Positions 7,916-16,987 of a stretch of DNA of 41,883 bases are shown piece by piece. The number at the start of each line of letters is the position of its first letter. The stretch's first letter is position 1. Location of the stretch: assembly GCA_028820995.1 (NCBI GenBank), contig JAPPHR010000112.1, forward strand, positions 1-41,883. Reading direction: 5' to 3'. Both the position numbers and the translations under genes were made by a program. The stretch comes from Rhodospirillales bacterium. Lineage in GTDB: Bacteria > Pseudomonadota > Alphaproteobacteria > UBA828. The notes under the pieces are model-generated. The model worked only from the letters and a program-made list of their open reading frames with translations. It searched no databases and had not been told where the DNA came from.

Positions 7916-8202
7916 CCACGAGACGGGCAGGCAGGTCGGCCCAAGCACTCGGCCTCAGTTCCCCGAATGTTCCTCGTTCATTCCAGGATGAAATTGGCCA
8001 CCAGCCACGGGCGTCAAGGGCCGATGGATGCACGAGACTCCGGCGTGCGTCCTGCCCCGGCTGGCTCCCCATCCTATCTCTAGTTGACGCTTTATGGAGA
8101 GAAAGAATGGAGCGTATTCAATGGCTTACGATCTATTAGTGCGATTATACATTGTGTAAAATTCGCGTGAGAATCGGCGATGGCGACGACCGCAGGTATC
8201 GG
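7916..8202. other. Intergenic region between groES and hflX, no gene seen
   Basis: About 290 bp with no convincing gene. The right part (8085-8170) is unusually AT-rich for this DNA and contains TTGACG, a possible 10-codon peptide (ATG 8107 to TAG 8139, preceded by GGAGAG) and a TATACA-like box near 8146. No terminator is evident after hflX. A small RNA or leader peptide is possible but unsupported. Confidence 0.35.
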
Positions 8203-9570
8203 TCAGGCGCTGGCGAACGAGACGCCGGGGCGCCGCTCCAGCCGGCCCGCGTCCGCCGGGCTGAGCCCGACCCTGAGCCGGGCCTCGCCGTTGTCATCGG
8301 AACATTCCAGGACCTCGCCATGGCGGTAGAGCCAGGCCAGGGTCGCACCGTCGGCATAGGGCACCCGTACGTCGACGACTCGCCGCGACGCCGTCAGCCG
8401 AGCGTCGATCGCGCCGATCAGGTCCTCGATGCCGTCGCCGGTAAGCGCCGACGCAGCGAGCACGGTCGGCTGTCCGGCGGGCCATTTGCTCCCGTTGCCC
8501 CCTCCCCTTCCCTGCTCGGCAAGGCAGGCGCGCTGGCGCGGGTCGAGCAGGTCGAGCTTGTTGAGGACCTCGACGACACCGCTCTGAAGGCGATCTTCGA
8601 GGCCGAGCTCGGTCAGCACCCGCAGCACGTCGACACGCTGCTCCGCACTCTCCGCGTGGGCGCAGTCGCGCACGTGCACGACAAGGTCGGCCGCGATCAC
8701 TTCTTCCAGGGTGGCACGGAACGCCGCCACCAGGTCGTGCGGCAGGTCGGAGACGAAGCCGACCGTGTCCGACAGGATGATGCGCTGGCCCGACGGCAGG
8801 ACGACGCCCCGCATGGTCGGATCGAGGGTCGCGAAGAGCTGGTCGCGGGCGGCCGCGCAGGCCCCGGTCAGCCGGTTGAAGAGCGTCGTCTTGCCGGCGT
8901 TCGTGTATCCGACCAGGGCGATGACCGGAAAGGGAACCCGCTGGCGCGCCGCGCGATGCAGGCTGCGGGTGCGCTTGACGGCACCCAGCGCACGCTCGAG
9001 ACGGCCGATCCGGGTGCGAATCTGGCGCCGGTCGGCCTCGATCTGCGTCTCTCCCGGCCCGCCGACGAAGCCGAATCCGCCGCGCTGGCGCTCAAGATGC
9101 GTCCACGACCGGACCAGTCGGCTGCGCTGGTAGCGAAGGGCCGCGAGCTCGACCTGCAGCCGGCCTTCCTTCGTGCGTGCCCGCGCACCGAATATTTCCA
9201 GGATGAGCGCGGTTCGGTCGATGACCTTGCAGTCCCACGCGCGTTCGAGATTGCGCTGCTGAACCGGGGTGAGCGCCCCATCCACGATGACCAGTTCCAG
9301 AGCCTCCAAAGACGCTGTCTCCGCAACTGTCTCCACCCGCCCAGGGCCGAACAGGGTTGCGGGCCGCGGATTCGGCAGGGGCACGACTTCCGCAAGCACG
9401 ACATCGAGGTCGATCGCCCGGGCCAGGCTGACCGCTTCGGCAAGGCGCCTCTCCGGCTCGCGCGCCGGCTCGCACGCGTGCCGGGCCGCCGGCGGCTGCG
9501 CCAGGGCCGGATGCAGGACACAGGTGCGCGATGGCGAATCAGCGCCGCGTGGAACGCTCGCGCCCGCCAC
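8203..9570 (-). CDS. hflX: Ribosome-associated GTPase HflX
   Basis: 455 residues. An N-terminal HflX domain (NPRPATLFGPGRVE, then VIVDGALTPVQQRNLE) is followed by a coiled linker with the GGPGETQIEADRR signature and a GTPase domain with G1 GYTNAGKTT, G3 DTVGF and G4 NKLD. HflX splits stalled or heat-stressed ribosomes. Its GTG start at 9570 follows the hfq TAA without a gap, so the two are translationally coupled. The Arg/Ala-rich first ~40 residues are poorly conserved, so a start further in cannot be excluded. Confidence 0.94.
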   Translation of the reverse strand: MAGASVPRGADSPSRTCVLHPALAQPPAARHACEPAREPERRLAEAVSLARAIDLDVVLAEVVPLPNPRPATLFGPGRVETVAETASLEALELVIVDGALTPVQQRNLERAWDCKVIDRTALILEIFGARARTKEGRLQVELAALRYQRSRLVRSWTHLERQRGGFGFVGGPGETQIEADRRQIRTRIGRLERALGAVKRTRSLHRAARQRVPFPVIALVGYTNAGKTTLFNRLTGACAAARDQLFATLDPTMRGVVLPSGQRIILSDTVGFVSDLPHDLVAAFRATLEEVIAADLVVHVRDCAHAESAEQRVDVLRVLTELGLEDRLQSGVVEVLNKLDLLDPRQRACLAEQGRGGGNGSKWPAGQPTVLAASALTGDGIEDLIGAIDARLTASRRVVDVRVPYADGATLAWLYRHGEVLECSDDNGEARLRVGLSPADAGRLERRPGVSFASA

Positions 9571-9831
9571 TTACGTCTCGTCCTCCTCTGCCGGTGCGCC
9601 GCCTTGGTCGAACAGCTGGACCGGCTGAACCGGCATGACCGTGGAGATCGCATGCTTGTACACAAGTTGCGAATGGTCATCGCGTTTGAGCAGGACGCAG
9701 AAGTTATCGAACCAGGTGATGATTCCCTGGAGCTTGACCCCGTTCACGAGAAAGATCGTGACCGGCATCTTCCCTTTGCGCACGTGATTGAGGAAGACGT
9801 CCTGGAGACTGTGGGATCCCTTGCCAGTCAT
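9571..9831 (-). CDS. hfq: RNA chaperone Hfq
   Basis: 86 residues with the complete Sm fold: [12 protein letters not shown] helix, Sm1 region [13 protein letters not shown] and the Sm2 motif YKHAISTV. Hfq forms hexamers that pair small RNAs with mRNAs. I chose ATG 9831 because family members start at this point, and the 24 residues possible upstream are not Hfq-like. It lies between a HAD phosphatase and hflX in a minus-strand series, the standard alphaproteobacterial hfq-hflX pair. Confidence 0.96.
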   Translation of the reverse strand: MTGKGSHSLQDVFLNHVRKGKMPVTIFLVNGVKLQGIITWFDNFCVLLKRDDHSQLVYKHAISTVMPVQPVQLFDQGGAPAEEDET

Positions 9832-9909
9832 GCGTTCCTCTATCCTTGCCTGCCCCCGTCTTCCGGAGGCTGGGCGCCGGGCACACCCACACAAGCATAC
9901 CATTATGGA

Positions 9910-10590
9910 CTATATGGTGATGCCGTACCGCCGAAAAAATCCCTGCAATGCTGCGTGATCGGCGACCTGATGATCCGGTGTTCGCGGGCGGTCGCCGTCG
10001 CGGGGCGGGTCGGCGCCGACAATCACCGAAGCGCAGCCGGCATTTCGGGCGCAGGTGACGTCGATTCCTGTATCGCCGATATACCACACGTCCGGGCCTG
10101 CAGCGATTCCTGCTCCCTCCAGCGCCAGGGCCACGGCCTCGGGCGCAGGCTTGTCCACCGGTCCGTCGTCGGCGCCGACGATGCGTCCGAAATAGGCGCT
10201 CCAGCCCAGGTGGGCCGCTTCCTCCCGCACCAGATCGCCCTGCTTGCTGCTCACCACGCCGAGAGGCATTCCGTCACGATGGAGCGCAGCCAGTGTATCC
10301 GCAGCACCCTGGAGCGGGGTCAGCCGGCGCAGATGATGGGCCCGGTAATGCCGATAGAACATGTGTTCGGCGCGGGCGGCGTCGGCACCGAACAGGTCGG
10401 GAAACGAGTCCCGCATCGAACGCCGCACCCAGGCCTTGGTCTGCTCGAAGCTCCAGGGCTTGCGCCCCAGGTCCAGAAACGTCAGCCGCAGACTCTCGTG
10501 GATGATCTCCCAGCTCACGACCAGTGTGTTGTCCCAGTCGAACAGGACGGCGCGCGGCCTGATCACCGGTTGGCGCGCCCACCGCGGCAA
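9910..10590 (-). CDS. HAD-superfamily hydrolase, phosphoglycolate phosphatase-like
   Basis: 226 residues. HAD motif I is LFDWDNTL (nucleophile Asp and +2 Asp), motif II is VVSSKQ, motif III Lys is in DKPAPEA and motif IV is GDTGIDVTCA. The helical cap between motifs I and II is of the Gph type. It probably dephosphorylates a small phosphorylated metabolite such as 2-phosphoglycolate; the substrate cannot be fixed from sequence. Its start overlaps the end of the aminotransferase gene by 28 bp, and hfq follows after 78 bp. Confidence 0.88.
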   Translation of the reverse strand: MPRWARQPVIRPRAVLFDWDNTLVVSWEIIHESLRLTFLDLGRKPWSFEQTKAWVRRSMRDSFPDLFGADAARAEHMFYRHYRAHHLRRLTPLQGAADTLAALHRDGMPLGVVSSKQGDLVREEAAHLGWSAYFGRIVGADDGPVDKPAPEAVALALEGAGIAAGPDVWYIGDTGIDVTCARNAGCASVIVGADPPRDGDRPRTPDHQVADHAALQGFFRRYGITI

Positions 10591-11426
10591 TAGGAGAGAT
10601 AGAGATCACGCAGGCGCAAGGTTACAGGTCCCGGCTCCCCGCTGCCCACCTGGCGGCCATCGATGCGGACGATGGCGCGGACGAAGGACGTCGTGCTGGT
10701 GAGGAAGGCCTCCGGCGCCGCTTGCGCTTCGGCCAACGTGAACGCCCGCTCGACGACCTCGATCCCCGCCTCGCGGGCCAGCCGGATCACCGTCTGGCGC
10801 GTGATACCGCCGAGGATGTTCGATTCGAGATCGCGCGTCACGACGCGGCCGGCGCCGTCGACGATCCATGCGTTGGTGGACGAACCCTCGGTGACCCGTC
10901 CTTCCGGATCGACGAACCAGGCTTCGTAGGCGCCCTGCTCGCGGGCGTCCTGCTTGGCCAGCACGTTGGGAAGCAAGGAGACGGACTTGATGTCGCAGCG
11001 GCCCCAGCGCCCCTCCGGTATGGAGACGACTTCGCCCCCTCGGTCCTCAGCCGCATTCTCGGGCCAGCGGATAGAGCGCGCGGTAAGAACCACAGCACCT
11101 TCGGCGTCCTCCGGGAAGGGATGGTCCCGCGCCGCCGCGCCGCGCGTGACCTGCAGGTACACGATGCCGTCGCGGACCCGGTTGCGGCGCAGGACTTCGC
11201 GGGTCACGAGCCTGAGCGCGTTGCGCGGAAGCGGCATGTCCATCCTGAGCTCGCGGAGCGAACGCTCCAGGCGGTCCAGGTGCGGCTCCTCGTCGATTAC
11301 CCGACCGCCAAAGACGGCGGCGACTTCGTAGACCCCGTCCGAGAACTGGTATCCCCTGTCCTCGACATGGACGTGTGCAAGGTCGTGTCGCATATAGCAG
11401 CCGTTGACATAAGCGATGCGCGACAT
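10563..11426 (-). CDS. dat: D-amino-acid aminotransferase (fold-type IV PLP enzyme)
   Basis: 287 residues of the branched-chain/D-alanine aminotransferase fold-type IV family. The PLP lysine is in DIKSVSLLPNVLAKQ; the N-terminal MSRIAYVNG and VEDRGYQFSDGVYE and the phosphate-cup TEGSSTNAW are all present and favour the D-amino-acid transaminase group over BCAT. It would interconvert D-alanine and D-glutamate for cell-wall precursors or D-amino-acid use. It lies 12 bp downstream of trkA; this neighbourhood is common in alphaproteobacteria between trkA and hfq. Confidence 0.9.
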   Translation of the reverse strand: MSRIAYVNGCYMRHDLAHVHVEDRGYQFSDGVYEVAAVFGGRVIDEEPHLDRLERSLRELRMDMPLPRNALRLVTREVLRRNRVRDGIVYLQVTRGAAARDHPFPEDAEGAVVLTARSIRWPENAAEDRGGEVVSIPEGRWGRCDIKSVSLLPNVLAKQDAREQGAYEAWFVDPEGRVTEGSSTNAWIVDGAGRVVTRDLESNILGGITRQTVIRLAREAGIEVVERAFTLAEAQAAPEAFLTSTTSFVRAIVRIDGRQVGSGEPGPVTLRLRDLYLSYCRGGRANR

Positions 11427-11438
11427 CCAGGCCTCCGG

Positions 11439-12815
11439 TCAGAAGAACTCCAGGCTCACGGCAAACATTTGTTCGATCTTCTTCACCGCACGCGCCATCG
11501 CCAGCATGACGACCCGGTCATGCTCCTGAATTACTGTTTGGGGGCGCGGAATAATGACTTCATCACCGCGTACGACTGCGCCGACGATGATCCCGGTGGG
11601 CAGCTTGGTTTCGGCGAGGGGCTGGCCGACGATGGGCGAGGTTCCGAGAGCCTCGGCCTCGATGACTTCGGCAGCACCGTCGCGGATCGAATGGACCGCG
11701 AGGATACGCCCGCGCCGGATGCGCTGGAGGATCGTCGAGACCGTCGACTCTCTCGGGCTCACGGCGACGTCGACGCCGAGGCTTCCCATCAGCGGCCCGT
11801 AGCTGGAATTGTTGACGAGCGAGATTGCGGTCCGGCAGCCCGCGCGCTTGGCCAGCAGTGCCGCTAGGATGTTCACCTCGTCGTCGTTGGAGACGGCGAT
11901 CACCGCTTGCGCAAGCCCGATGTTGATCTCGATGAAGATCTCCGGATCCAGTGCATCGCCGCCGATCACGGTGGAGCGGGTGAGCCGTTCGGCCAGAAAG
12001 CGCGCACGTTCAGGGCGCAGCTCGACCACCTTCACATCGAGCCCCGGATGGCTCTCCTCAAGCTCCTGTGTGAGGAAGTAGCCGATGTTGCCGCCACCGA
12101 TGATGACCACCCGGCGGGCCTCCGGCTCTTCGTGCCCGAAGACGGCCATGCCGCGCGCCACATGCTCGGAATCGACGGCGAAGTAGACCTCGTCGCCGAT
12201 CAGCATCTGATCGTCGCTGCGCGGCACGATCAGGCGCGAATCCCGGCTGATCGCAAGAACCATGATGTTGAGATCCGGAAAGAGTTCCGTGAGCTGGCGA
12301 AGCGGCGTGTTGATGATGGGGCAGCCTTCCTCGCAACGCACGGCGATCACCCGCAGGCGCCCGTCGCAGAAGGGCAGCATGTCGATAGTACCCGGCACCC
12401 GAAGACGGCGCTCGATGGCGCGGGCGACCTCGATCTCGGGCGAGATGATCAGGTCGATCGGCATGTTGTCGCGGTTGAACAGGTCCGCCCAGGCCGGGTT
12501 AAGATAGCTCTGATGGCGCACCCGCGCGATTTTTTCGGGCACGTCGAACAGCGAGTGCGCGACCTGACACGCCACCATGTTGACTTCGTCGGAGTGTGTC
12601 ACGGCGACGATCATTTCGGCGTTCTTGGCGTCCGCTTCCTCAAGCACGTCGGGCAGCGACGCGTTTCCGACGATCGCCCGCGCGTCCACCGAGTCAGCGA
12701 ACCGCTGCACGACCGCGCGATCGGTGTCGATGACGGTCACGTCGTTCGCCTCGTTCGCGAGCTGACGAGCGATGCTGGCGCCGACCTGTCCGGCTCCGCA
12801 AACAATGATCTTCAT
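11439..12815 (-). CDS. trkA: Trk potassium uptake system NAD-binding protein TrkA
   Basis: 458 residues made of two copies of an RCK unit. The first Rossmann domain begins MKIIVCGAGQVGASIARQL and the second has VVIIGGGNIGYFLTQEL; each is followed by a TrkA-C domain (around residues 140-220 and 370-458). It is a cytoplasmic regulator that binds NAD(H) or nucleotides and gates a TrkH/TrkG potassium channel, which is not in this window. The start overlaps the ntrX stop (ATGA, 12812-12815), so it is cotranscribed with the NtrYX two-component system. Confidence 0.95.
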   Translation of the reverse strand: MKIIVCGAGQVGASIARQLANEANDVTVIDTDRAVVQRFADSVDARAIVGNASLPDVLEEADAKNAEMIVAVTHSDEVNMVACQVAHSLFDVPEKIARVRHQSYLNPAWADLFNRDNMPIDLIISPEIEVARAIERRLRVPGTIDMLPFCDGRLRVIAVRCEEGCPIINTPLRQLTELFPDLNIMVLAISRDSRLIVPRSDDQMLIGDEVYFAVDSEHVARGMAVFGHEEPEARRVVIIGGGNIGYFLTQELEESHPGLDVKVVELRPERARFLAERLTRSTVIGGDALDPEIFIEINIGLAQAVIAVSNDDEVNILAALLAKRAGCRTAISLVNNSSYGPLMGSLGVDVAVSPRESTVSTILQRIRRGRILAVHSIRDGAAEVIEAEALGTSPIVGQPLAETKLPTGIIVGAVVRGDEVIIPRPQTVIQEHDRVVMLAMARAVKKIEQMFAVSLEFF

Positions 12816-14275
12816 GGGCCGTTCAGCTTGTCAGGACTACCTCCGCCGCCGTCGACCGCCGCGTCTCCGCCCGTGTTCTGCCCGTCGTGGTCGCGTTCGA
12901 GCATCCCGAGCGAGCGCAGTTTGCGATGGAGTGCCGAGCGCTCCATGCCAACGAACTGGGCGGTCTTCGAAATGTTGCCGCCAAATCGCGCGACTTGGGC
13001 GTTGAGATAATCCCGCTCGAACAGCCGGCGGGCTTCGCGCAACGGCATTGTCATTACGTCTACGAGTCCGGGAAGCGCCTGCGGCTGTCCCGGCGCTGAC
13101 CCCAGTGCCGCCTGGATCATGTCGGCGCCAATTCGGCGATTGGCGGATGCCGGCGTCATGATGAGGAGCCATTCCACGAAATTTCGAAGTTGGCGCACAT
13201 TGCCGGGCCAGTCGAAAGACTGCAGCATCGCCATCCCGTCGCCGCCGATTTCATGCGGAGGCAGTCCGGCGCTTTCAGCCGCTTGCTTAACGAAAAAGCT
13301 CGCCAACTCGGGGATATCTTCGCGCCGCTCTCGTAGCGCGGGCACTTCGATGGGTGTGACTTGCAACCGGTAATACAGGTCCTCTCGGAAGCGCCCCTGC
13401 TCTATCTCAGACTCCATATCGCGAGTCGTCGCCGCCATGACGCGGATATCGACCTCGATCTGCTGTGTTCCGCCTTCACGCTCGAAGGTGTGCGCTTGGA
13501 GCGCGCGCGCAATCTTGCCCTGGGTCTCGAACGGCATGTCGGCAATCTCGTCGAAGAAGAGCGTGCCGCCGTGGGCGCGCTCGAAGGTCCCGATCTTGCG
13601 CGAGTGTGTACCGCCTGGCCCATCCCCTTCGCTACCGAACAGTTCGAGCTCCACGTGATCGGGGCGCATCATCGCAGCGTTGGCGACGACGAAGGGTCCC
13701 GCAGAGCGCCGCGACTGGCTGTGGATAAGACGTGCGACAACCTCCTTTCCCGCCCCGGCCGGACCGGTGATAAAGACGCGCCTGTCGGTTGGGGCAGAAC
13801 GCTCGGCGGCCATGCGAATTTGCTTGATCGCCGGGGATTTTCCGATCAGCGCTGTTGCCTCGCCGGCTCGCAGCTTCAGTTCGGCTACCTCGCGCCTCAA
13901 CTCGGCGGCTTCAAGCGCACGTGTGACGGAGAGCAGCAGACGATCGCTGTCGAGCGGTTTTTCGATGAATTCGTAGGCACCCTTCTTAATGGCAGCGACG
14001 GCGGTGTCGATCGTTCCGTGACCGCTGATCATGATGATGGGAACCTCGGGGTGACGGTGCATTACGGCCTCGAGCACGTCCATGCCGTCGAAATCGCTTC
14101 CCTCCAGCCAAACGTCGAGGATGATGAGCGCTGGCGGGGGACCGGAGTCGATCGCTTGAATTGCGGTGGCGCCGTCTGCTGCGTCGCGCGGCGCATAACC
14201 GCCGTCTTCCAGAATTCCGGCGATCGTCTTACGGATCAGAGGTTCGTCGTCGACGATCAGGATATCGCGGGCCAT
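12812..14275 (-). CDS. ntrX: Response regulator NtrX (AAA+ / Fis type)
   Basis: 487 residues: receiver domain with phospho-acceptor Asp54 in LDVWLEG, an AAA+ domain with Walker A TGPAGAGKE and Walker B GTLFFDEI, and a C-terminal Fis-type helix-turn-helix (FGGNISKTAQFVGMERSALH). The GAFTGA loop that contacts sigma-54 is replaced by a Gly/His-rich stretch, as known for many alphaproteobacterial NtrX proteins, so activation of sigma-54 promoters is doubtful. NtrX links nitrogen and redox or oxygen signals, and in some species cell-cycle control. ATG overlaps the ntrY stop (TAATG). Confidence 0.95.
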   Translation of the reverse strand: MARDILIVDDEPLIRKTIAGILEDGGYAPRDAADGATAIQAIDSGPPPALIILDVWLEGSDFDGMDVLEAVMHRHPEVPIIMISGHGTIDTAVAAIKKGAYEFIEKPLDSDRLLLSVTRALEAAELRREVAELKLRAGEATALIGKSPAIKQIRMAAERSAPTDRRVFITGPAGAGKEVVARLIHSQSRRSAGPFVVANAAMMRPDHVELELFGSEGDGPGGTHSRKIGTFERAHGGTLFFDEIADMPFETQGKIARALQAHTFEREGGTQQIEVDIRVMAATTRDMESEIEQGRFREDLYYRLQVTPIEVPALRERREDIPELASFFVKQAAESAGLPPHEIGGDGMAMLQSFDWPGNVRQLRNFVEWLLIMTPASANRRIGADMIQAALGSAPGQPQALPGLVDVMTMPLREARRLFERDYLNAQVARFGGNISKTAQFVGMERSALHRKLRSLGMLERDHDGQNTGGDAAVDGGGGSPDKLNGP

Positions 14276-16539
14276 TAGCTCTCACCGTTTCCTGGCGTGG
14301 TGTGCTCCGTCCCTGGCGTAGCGAAGACCAGCGTAACGCGGGCCCCGCCTCCAGCCCCGTTCTCCAGGAGCAGGCGTCCTCCGTGATCCTCCATGATCCT
14401 TCGCACGATCGCGAGGCCGAGGCCTGTGCCGCCCGCTCGGTTCGTCACGTAGGGTTCCGTCAGCCTGCCGCGCAGCGTGTGGGGCAGGCCTGGGCCGTTG
14501 TCCTCGACCTCGATCCTCCACTGGCCCTCATCTTCAAGCACACGGATTTCGATTCGTCCTGCCGGCTCGGTGCCTGACGTGCGGCTCTCAATGGCTTCGA
14601 TGGCGTTCTTGAGCACGTTGGTGAGCGCCCGACCGACCTGTCGGGGGTCGCAGTCGAGATGAATGTCGTCGTCGGTACGCTTGATCTCGAAGGCGACTTC
14701 CGGGCTCGCCAGCCGGTGCAAGACAACTGCGCGTTCGACGACGTCGATTAGATCGACCCGCTCCAGGACAGGTGCCGGCATCCGGGCGAAAGAAGAGAAC
14801 TCATCGATCATCTGGCGAATGTCGCCCACCTGGCGGACGATGATATCTGTGCAGTCCTCAAACACGTCGGGCTGGGTACTGACTTCGCTGAGGTACTTGC
14901 GTTTGAGCCGCTGTGCGGAGAGCTGGATCGGGGTCAGCGGATTCTTGATTTCATGGGCTATGCGTTGTGCGACATCGGCCCAGGCGGCCCGCCGTTGGGC
15001 CGATAGCAGAGCAGTAATGTCGTCGAATGTTACGACGAAGCCGTCGATACGGTGATCTGCTCGTTCGGTCACGATGCGCACGAGCAGGGTTTGGCGATGC
15101 TCCCCGCGAACCAACTCGACCTGATCCTCCACCATAGGCTGCGATCGCGTTCGGGCTCGGGCCAGCAGATCGGCCATCTCGGGAATCGCTTCCTGCAGCG
15201 CATGACCCGTGAGGGCGCTCCTGCTCGCATCGAGCAGCGCAAGCGCAGAGGGATTGGGCAGCGTAATCCGCCCGTCTGCATCAAGTCCGATGACTCCGGC
15301 GGAGACGCCCCCCAGGACCGCCTCGGTGAAGCGTCGCCGCTCGTCGAGCTCAAGATTGGCATCCTGCAAGGCCTGCTGCTGGCTGTGAATCTGACCCGTC
15401 ATGCGGTTGAAGGCCCGGCTGAGCGAGCCGATCTCGTCATCCTGCGGAGGCTCCTCGACGCGTGCCGCGAGCTCGCCGGCGCGAACGCGGTCGGCGGCGG
15501 CGATGAGACCCCCGATCGGGTAGGCGATACGGTTGGCGAATTGAAGTCCGAGCCACACCGCCGAAAGCAGGACCAGGAGCGCGATCAAGATGAAGATGAT
15601 CACGAAGGTGATCTGGATGCCGTATCGCTCATCCTCAAGGCGCTGATAATCCCTGACGACCGCCTGAATTTGCCGCGTGTGGTCGACCACCTCGGGTTGA
15701 AGGGAACGCGCCACATAGAGATAGACGTCGACGAAGCCAACGAGCTTGACCAGTGCGCGCATGCGGTTGCCGTCGCCGGGCAGGACCACGAGTTTTCCAT
15801 CCTCCGCCGAGTTGATGGCCCAATCGGGCACGGGCTCGATCTCGGCGGCAAATCCCAGATCGTTGCGCGCGAGGATATCTCCGTTGCGCCGAAACATGAC
15901 CGCCTCGGTGAGAGAGAGTGCAGTGGAGGTTTGGTTCAGCAGTTGGGGCATGAGTTGCGGCCGCTGCACGAGATGAACAGCGTTTCGATTAAGCTCCATG
16001 GCCGCCGCAAGTGTACTGATACGAAGGTTGTTGCCTTGCTCTTGGACATACGTGTGGGCGACCACTTGCGAGCCGTCAATCGCGCTCGAAACTTTTTCGC
16101 TGAACCATGACTGCATCCCGAAATGAAGGAAGAGCGCCGAGAACACGGCAACCACGATAGTCGGGGTCAGGGCAACAAGACTGAAGAGCGTTGCCATCCG
16201 TATGTGCAGCCGCGCTCCGGCCGCGCCACGGCGGCGCTCGATCCAGAGTTTAACAAGTTGCGAAGCGACCAGCGCACCGAGCAAGAGCAGCAATACGAGA
16301 TCGACGTTGAGCAGGATCAGGATGGTCTGCGGATCGGGCGCAAATGGCGCCGAGCCGCTCATCGTGGCGTAGGTGATCGCGCCCGAGGCCAAAGCAGCAC
16401 AGGCAAGCCCGATGGCGATCCAGCGCGGCAGGTCGCGACGTCGCGACCACGATGCGAAGCGTTGGCGGAGGGTGCTGGCTGTCGAATCCGAAGCCGGCCT
16501 AACGGCGGTCTCGGCTCCGATTAGCGCTTCGTCGGCCAT
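14275..16539 (-). CDS. ntrY: Sensor histidine kinase NtrY
   Basis: 754-residue membrane kinase. Three hydrophobic segments occupy residues ~38-58, ~70-98 and ~115-140, then a periplasmic loop, a fourth membrane helix (~310-330), HAMP, a PAS domain (ERRRFTEAVLGGVSAGVIGL), HisKA with the phospho-His in RIAHEIKNPLTP, and HATPase boxes NVLKNAIEAI, DNGPGLP and GTGLGLAIV. It phosphorylates NtrX. The usual upstream ntrB-ntrC pair is absent here; a cupin gene is next on the same strand. No clear promoter was found in the 43 bp before the start. Confidence 0.95.
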   Translation of the reverse strand: MADEALIGAETAVRPASDSTASTLRQRFASWSRRRDLPRWIAIGLACAALASGAITYATMSGSAPFAPDPQTILILLNVDLVLLLLLGALVASQLVKLWIERRRGAAGARLHIRMATLFSLVALTPTIVVAVFSALFLHFGMQSWFSEKVSSAIDGSQVVAHTYVQEQGNNLRISTLAAAMELNRNAVHLVQRPQLMPQLLNQTSTALSLTEAVMFRRNGDILARNDLGFAAEIEPVPDWAINSAEDGKLVVLPGDGNRMRALVKLVGFVDVYLYVARSLQPEVVDHTRQIQAVVRDYQRLEDERYGIQITFVIIFILIALLVLLSAVWLGLQFANRIAYPIGGLIAAADRVRAGELAARVEEPPQDDEIGSLSRAFNRMTGQIHSQQQALQDANLELDERRRFTEAVLGGVSAGVIGLDADGRITLPNPSALALLDASRSALTGHALQEAIPEMADLLARARTRSQPMVEDQVELVRGEHRQTLLVRIVTERADHRIDGFVVTFDDITALLSAQRRAAWADVAQRIAHEIKNPLTPIQLSAQRLKRKYLSEVSTQPDVFEDCTDIIVRQVGDIRQMIDEFSSFARMPAPVLERVDLIDVVERAVVLHRLASPEVAFEIKRTDDDIHLDCDPRQVGRALTNVLKNAIEAIESRTSGTEPAGRIEIRVLEDEGQWRIEVEDNGPGLPHTLRGRLTEPYVTNRAGGTGLGLAIVRRIMEDHGGRLLLENGAGGGARVTLVFATPGTEHTTPGNGES

Positions 16540-16582
16540 TGCTGTTTACCGCTCCGCCTGCGCGCCCCGAGCCAAAGCCGGC

Positions 16583-16942
16583 TCAGCTTGCCGCTTCGCC
16601 GCCGGTCGGGCCGTAGAACACGACCCAGACGTAGAGATCGTCGCTGAAGTCTTCGAAGGCGTGCGGGACACCGGCGGGTACGAACAGCACGTCGCCGGGC
16701 CGAAAATCGTGGCTCGCCGGGCCGTTACGAAAGGTTCCCCGGCCACTCATGACCACGTAGACCTCATCCTGATCGTGAGGCTGCCGAGTATCCGAACCGC
16801 GCGGCGCATAAGGGCCGACCCGGAGCGTTCCTCGCGCGATCAATTGTGCGAAGGGCCGGTCGCTCGGTCTGCGTTCGGCAAGGGCCGACACGGCTCGCGC
16901 CAGCGTGACGTGGCCGGGCACGTCGGCGGGCTTCTCACTCAT
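16583..16942 (-). CDS. Small single-domain cupin protein
   Basis: 119 residues, one double-stranded beta-helix. Cupin motif 1 is PHDQDEVYVVMSGRG (His, Asp/Gln and Glu positions for a metal) and motif 2 is PGDVLFVPAGVPHAFED with the second His. Such proteins are often metal-dependent dioxygenases, isomerases or sugar-binding factors; no specific reaction can be assigned. It starts with GAGAGAAG-like purines before ATG 16942 and is followed on the same strand by ntrY, so it may be cotranscribed with neighbouring metabolic genes rather than with ntrYX. Confidence 0.75.
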   Translation of the reverse strand: MSEKPADVPGHVTLARAVSALAERRPSDRPFAQLIARGTLRVGPYAPRGSDTRQPHDQDEVYVVMSGRGTFRNGPASHDFRPGDVLFVPAGVPHAFEDFSDDLYVWVVFYGPTGGEAAS

Positions 16943-16987
16943 AGGGTCTCAATCCACTTCTCTCTAATTCCCGGGGCGGGCAGACGC

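Noticed and set aside
8141-8168. AT-rich stretch near GATTATACATTGTGTAAAAT, loosely like a second dif site
   Set aside because: Only one arm is similar, and the distance between the arm-like parts is about 3 bp too short, so XerC/XerD sites would not be correctly placed.
8152-10593. 813-codon open frame on the + strand opposite hflX, hfq and the HAD gene
   Set aside because: It spans three real genes and their gaps on the other strand and has no family similarity.
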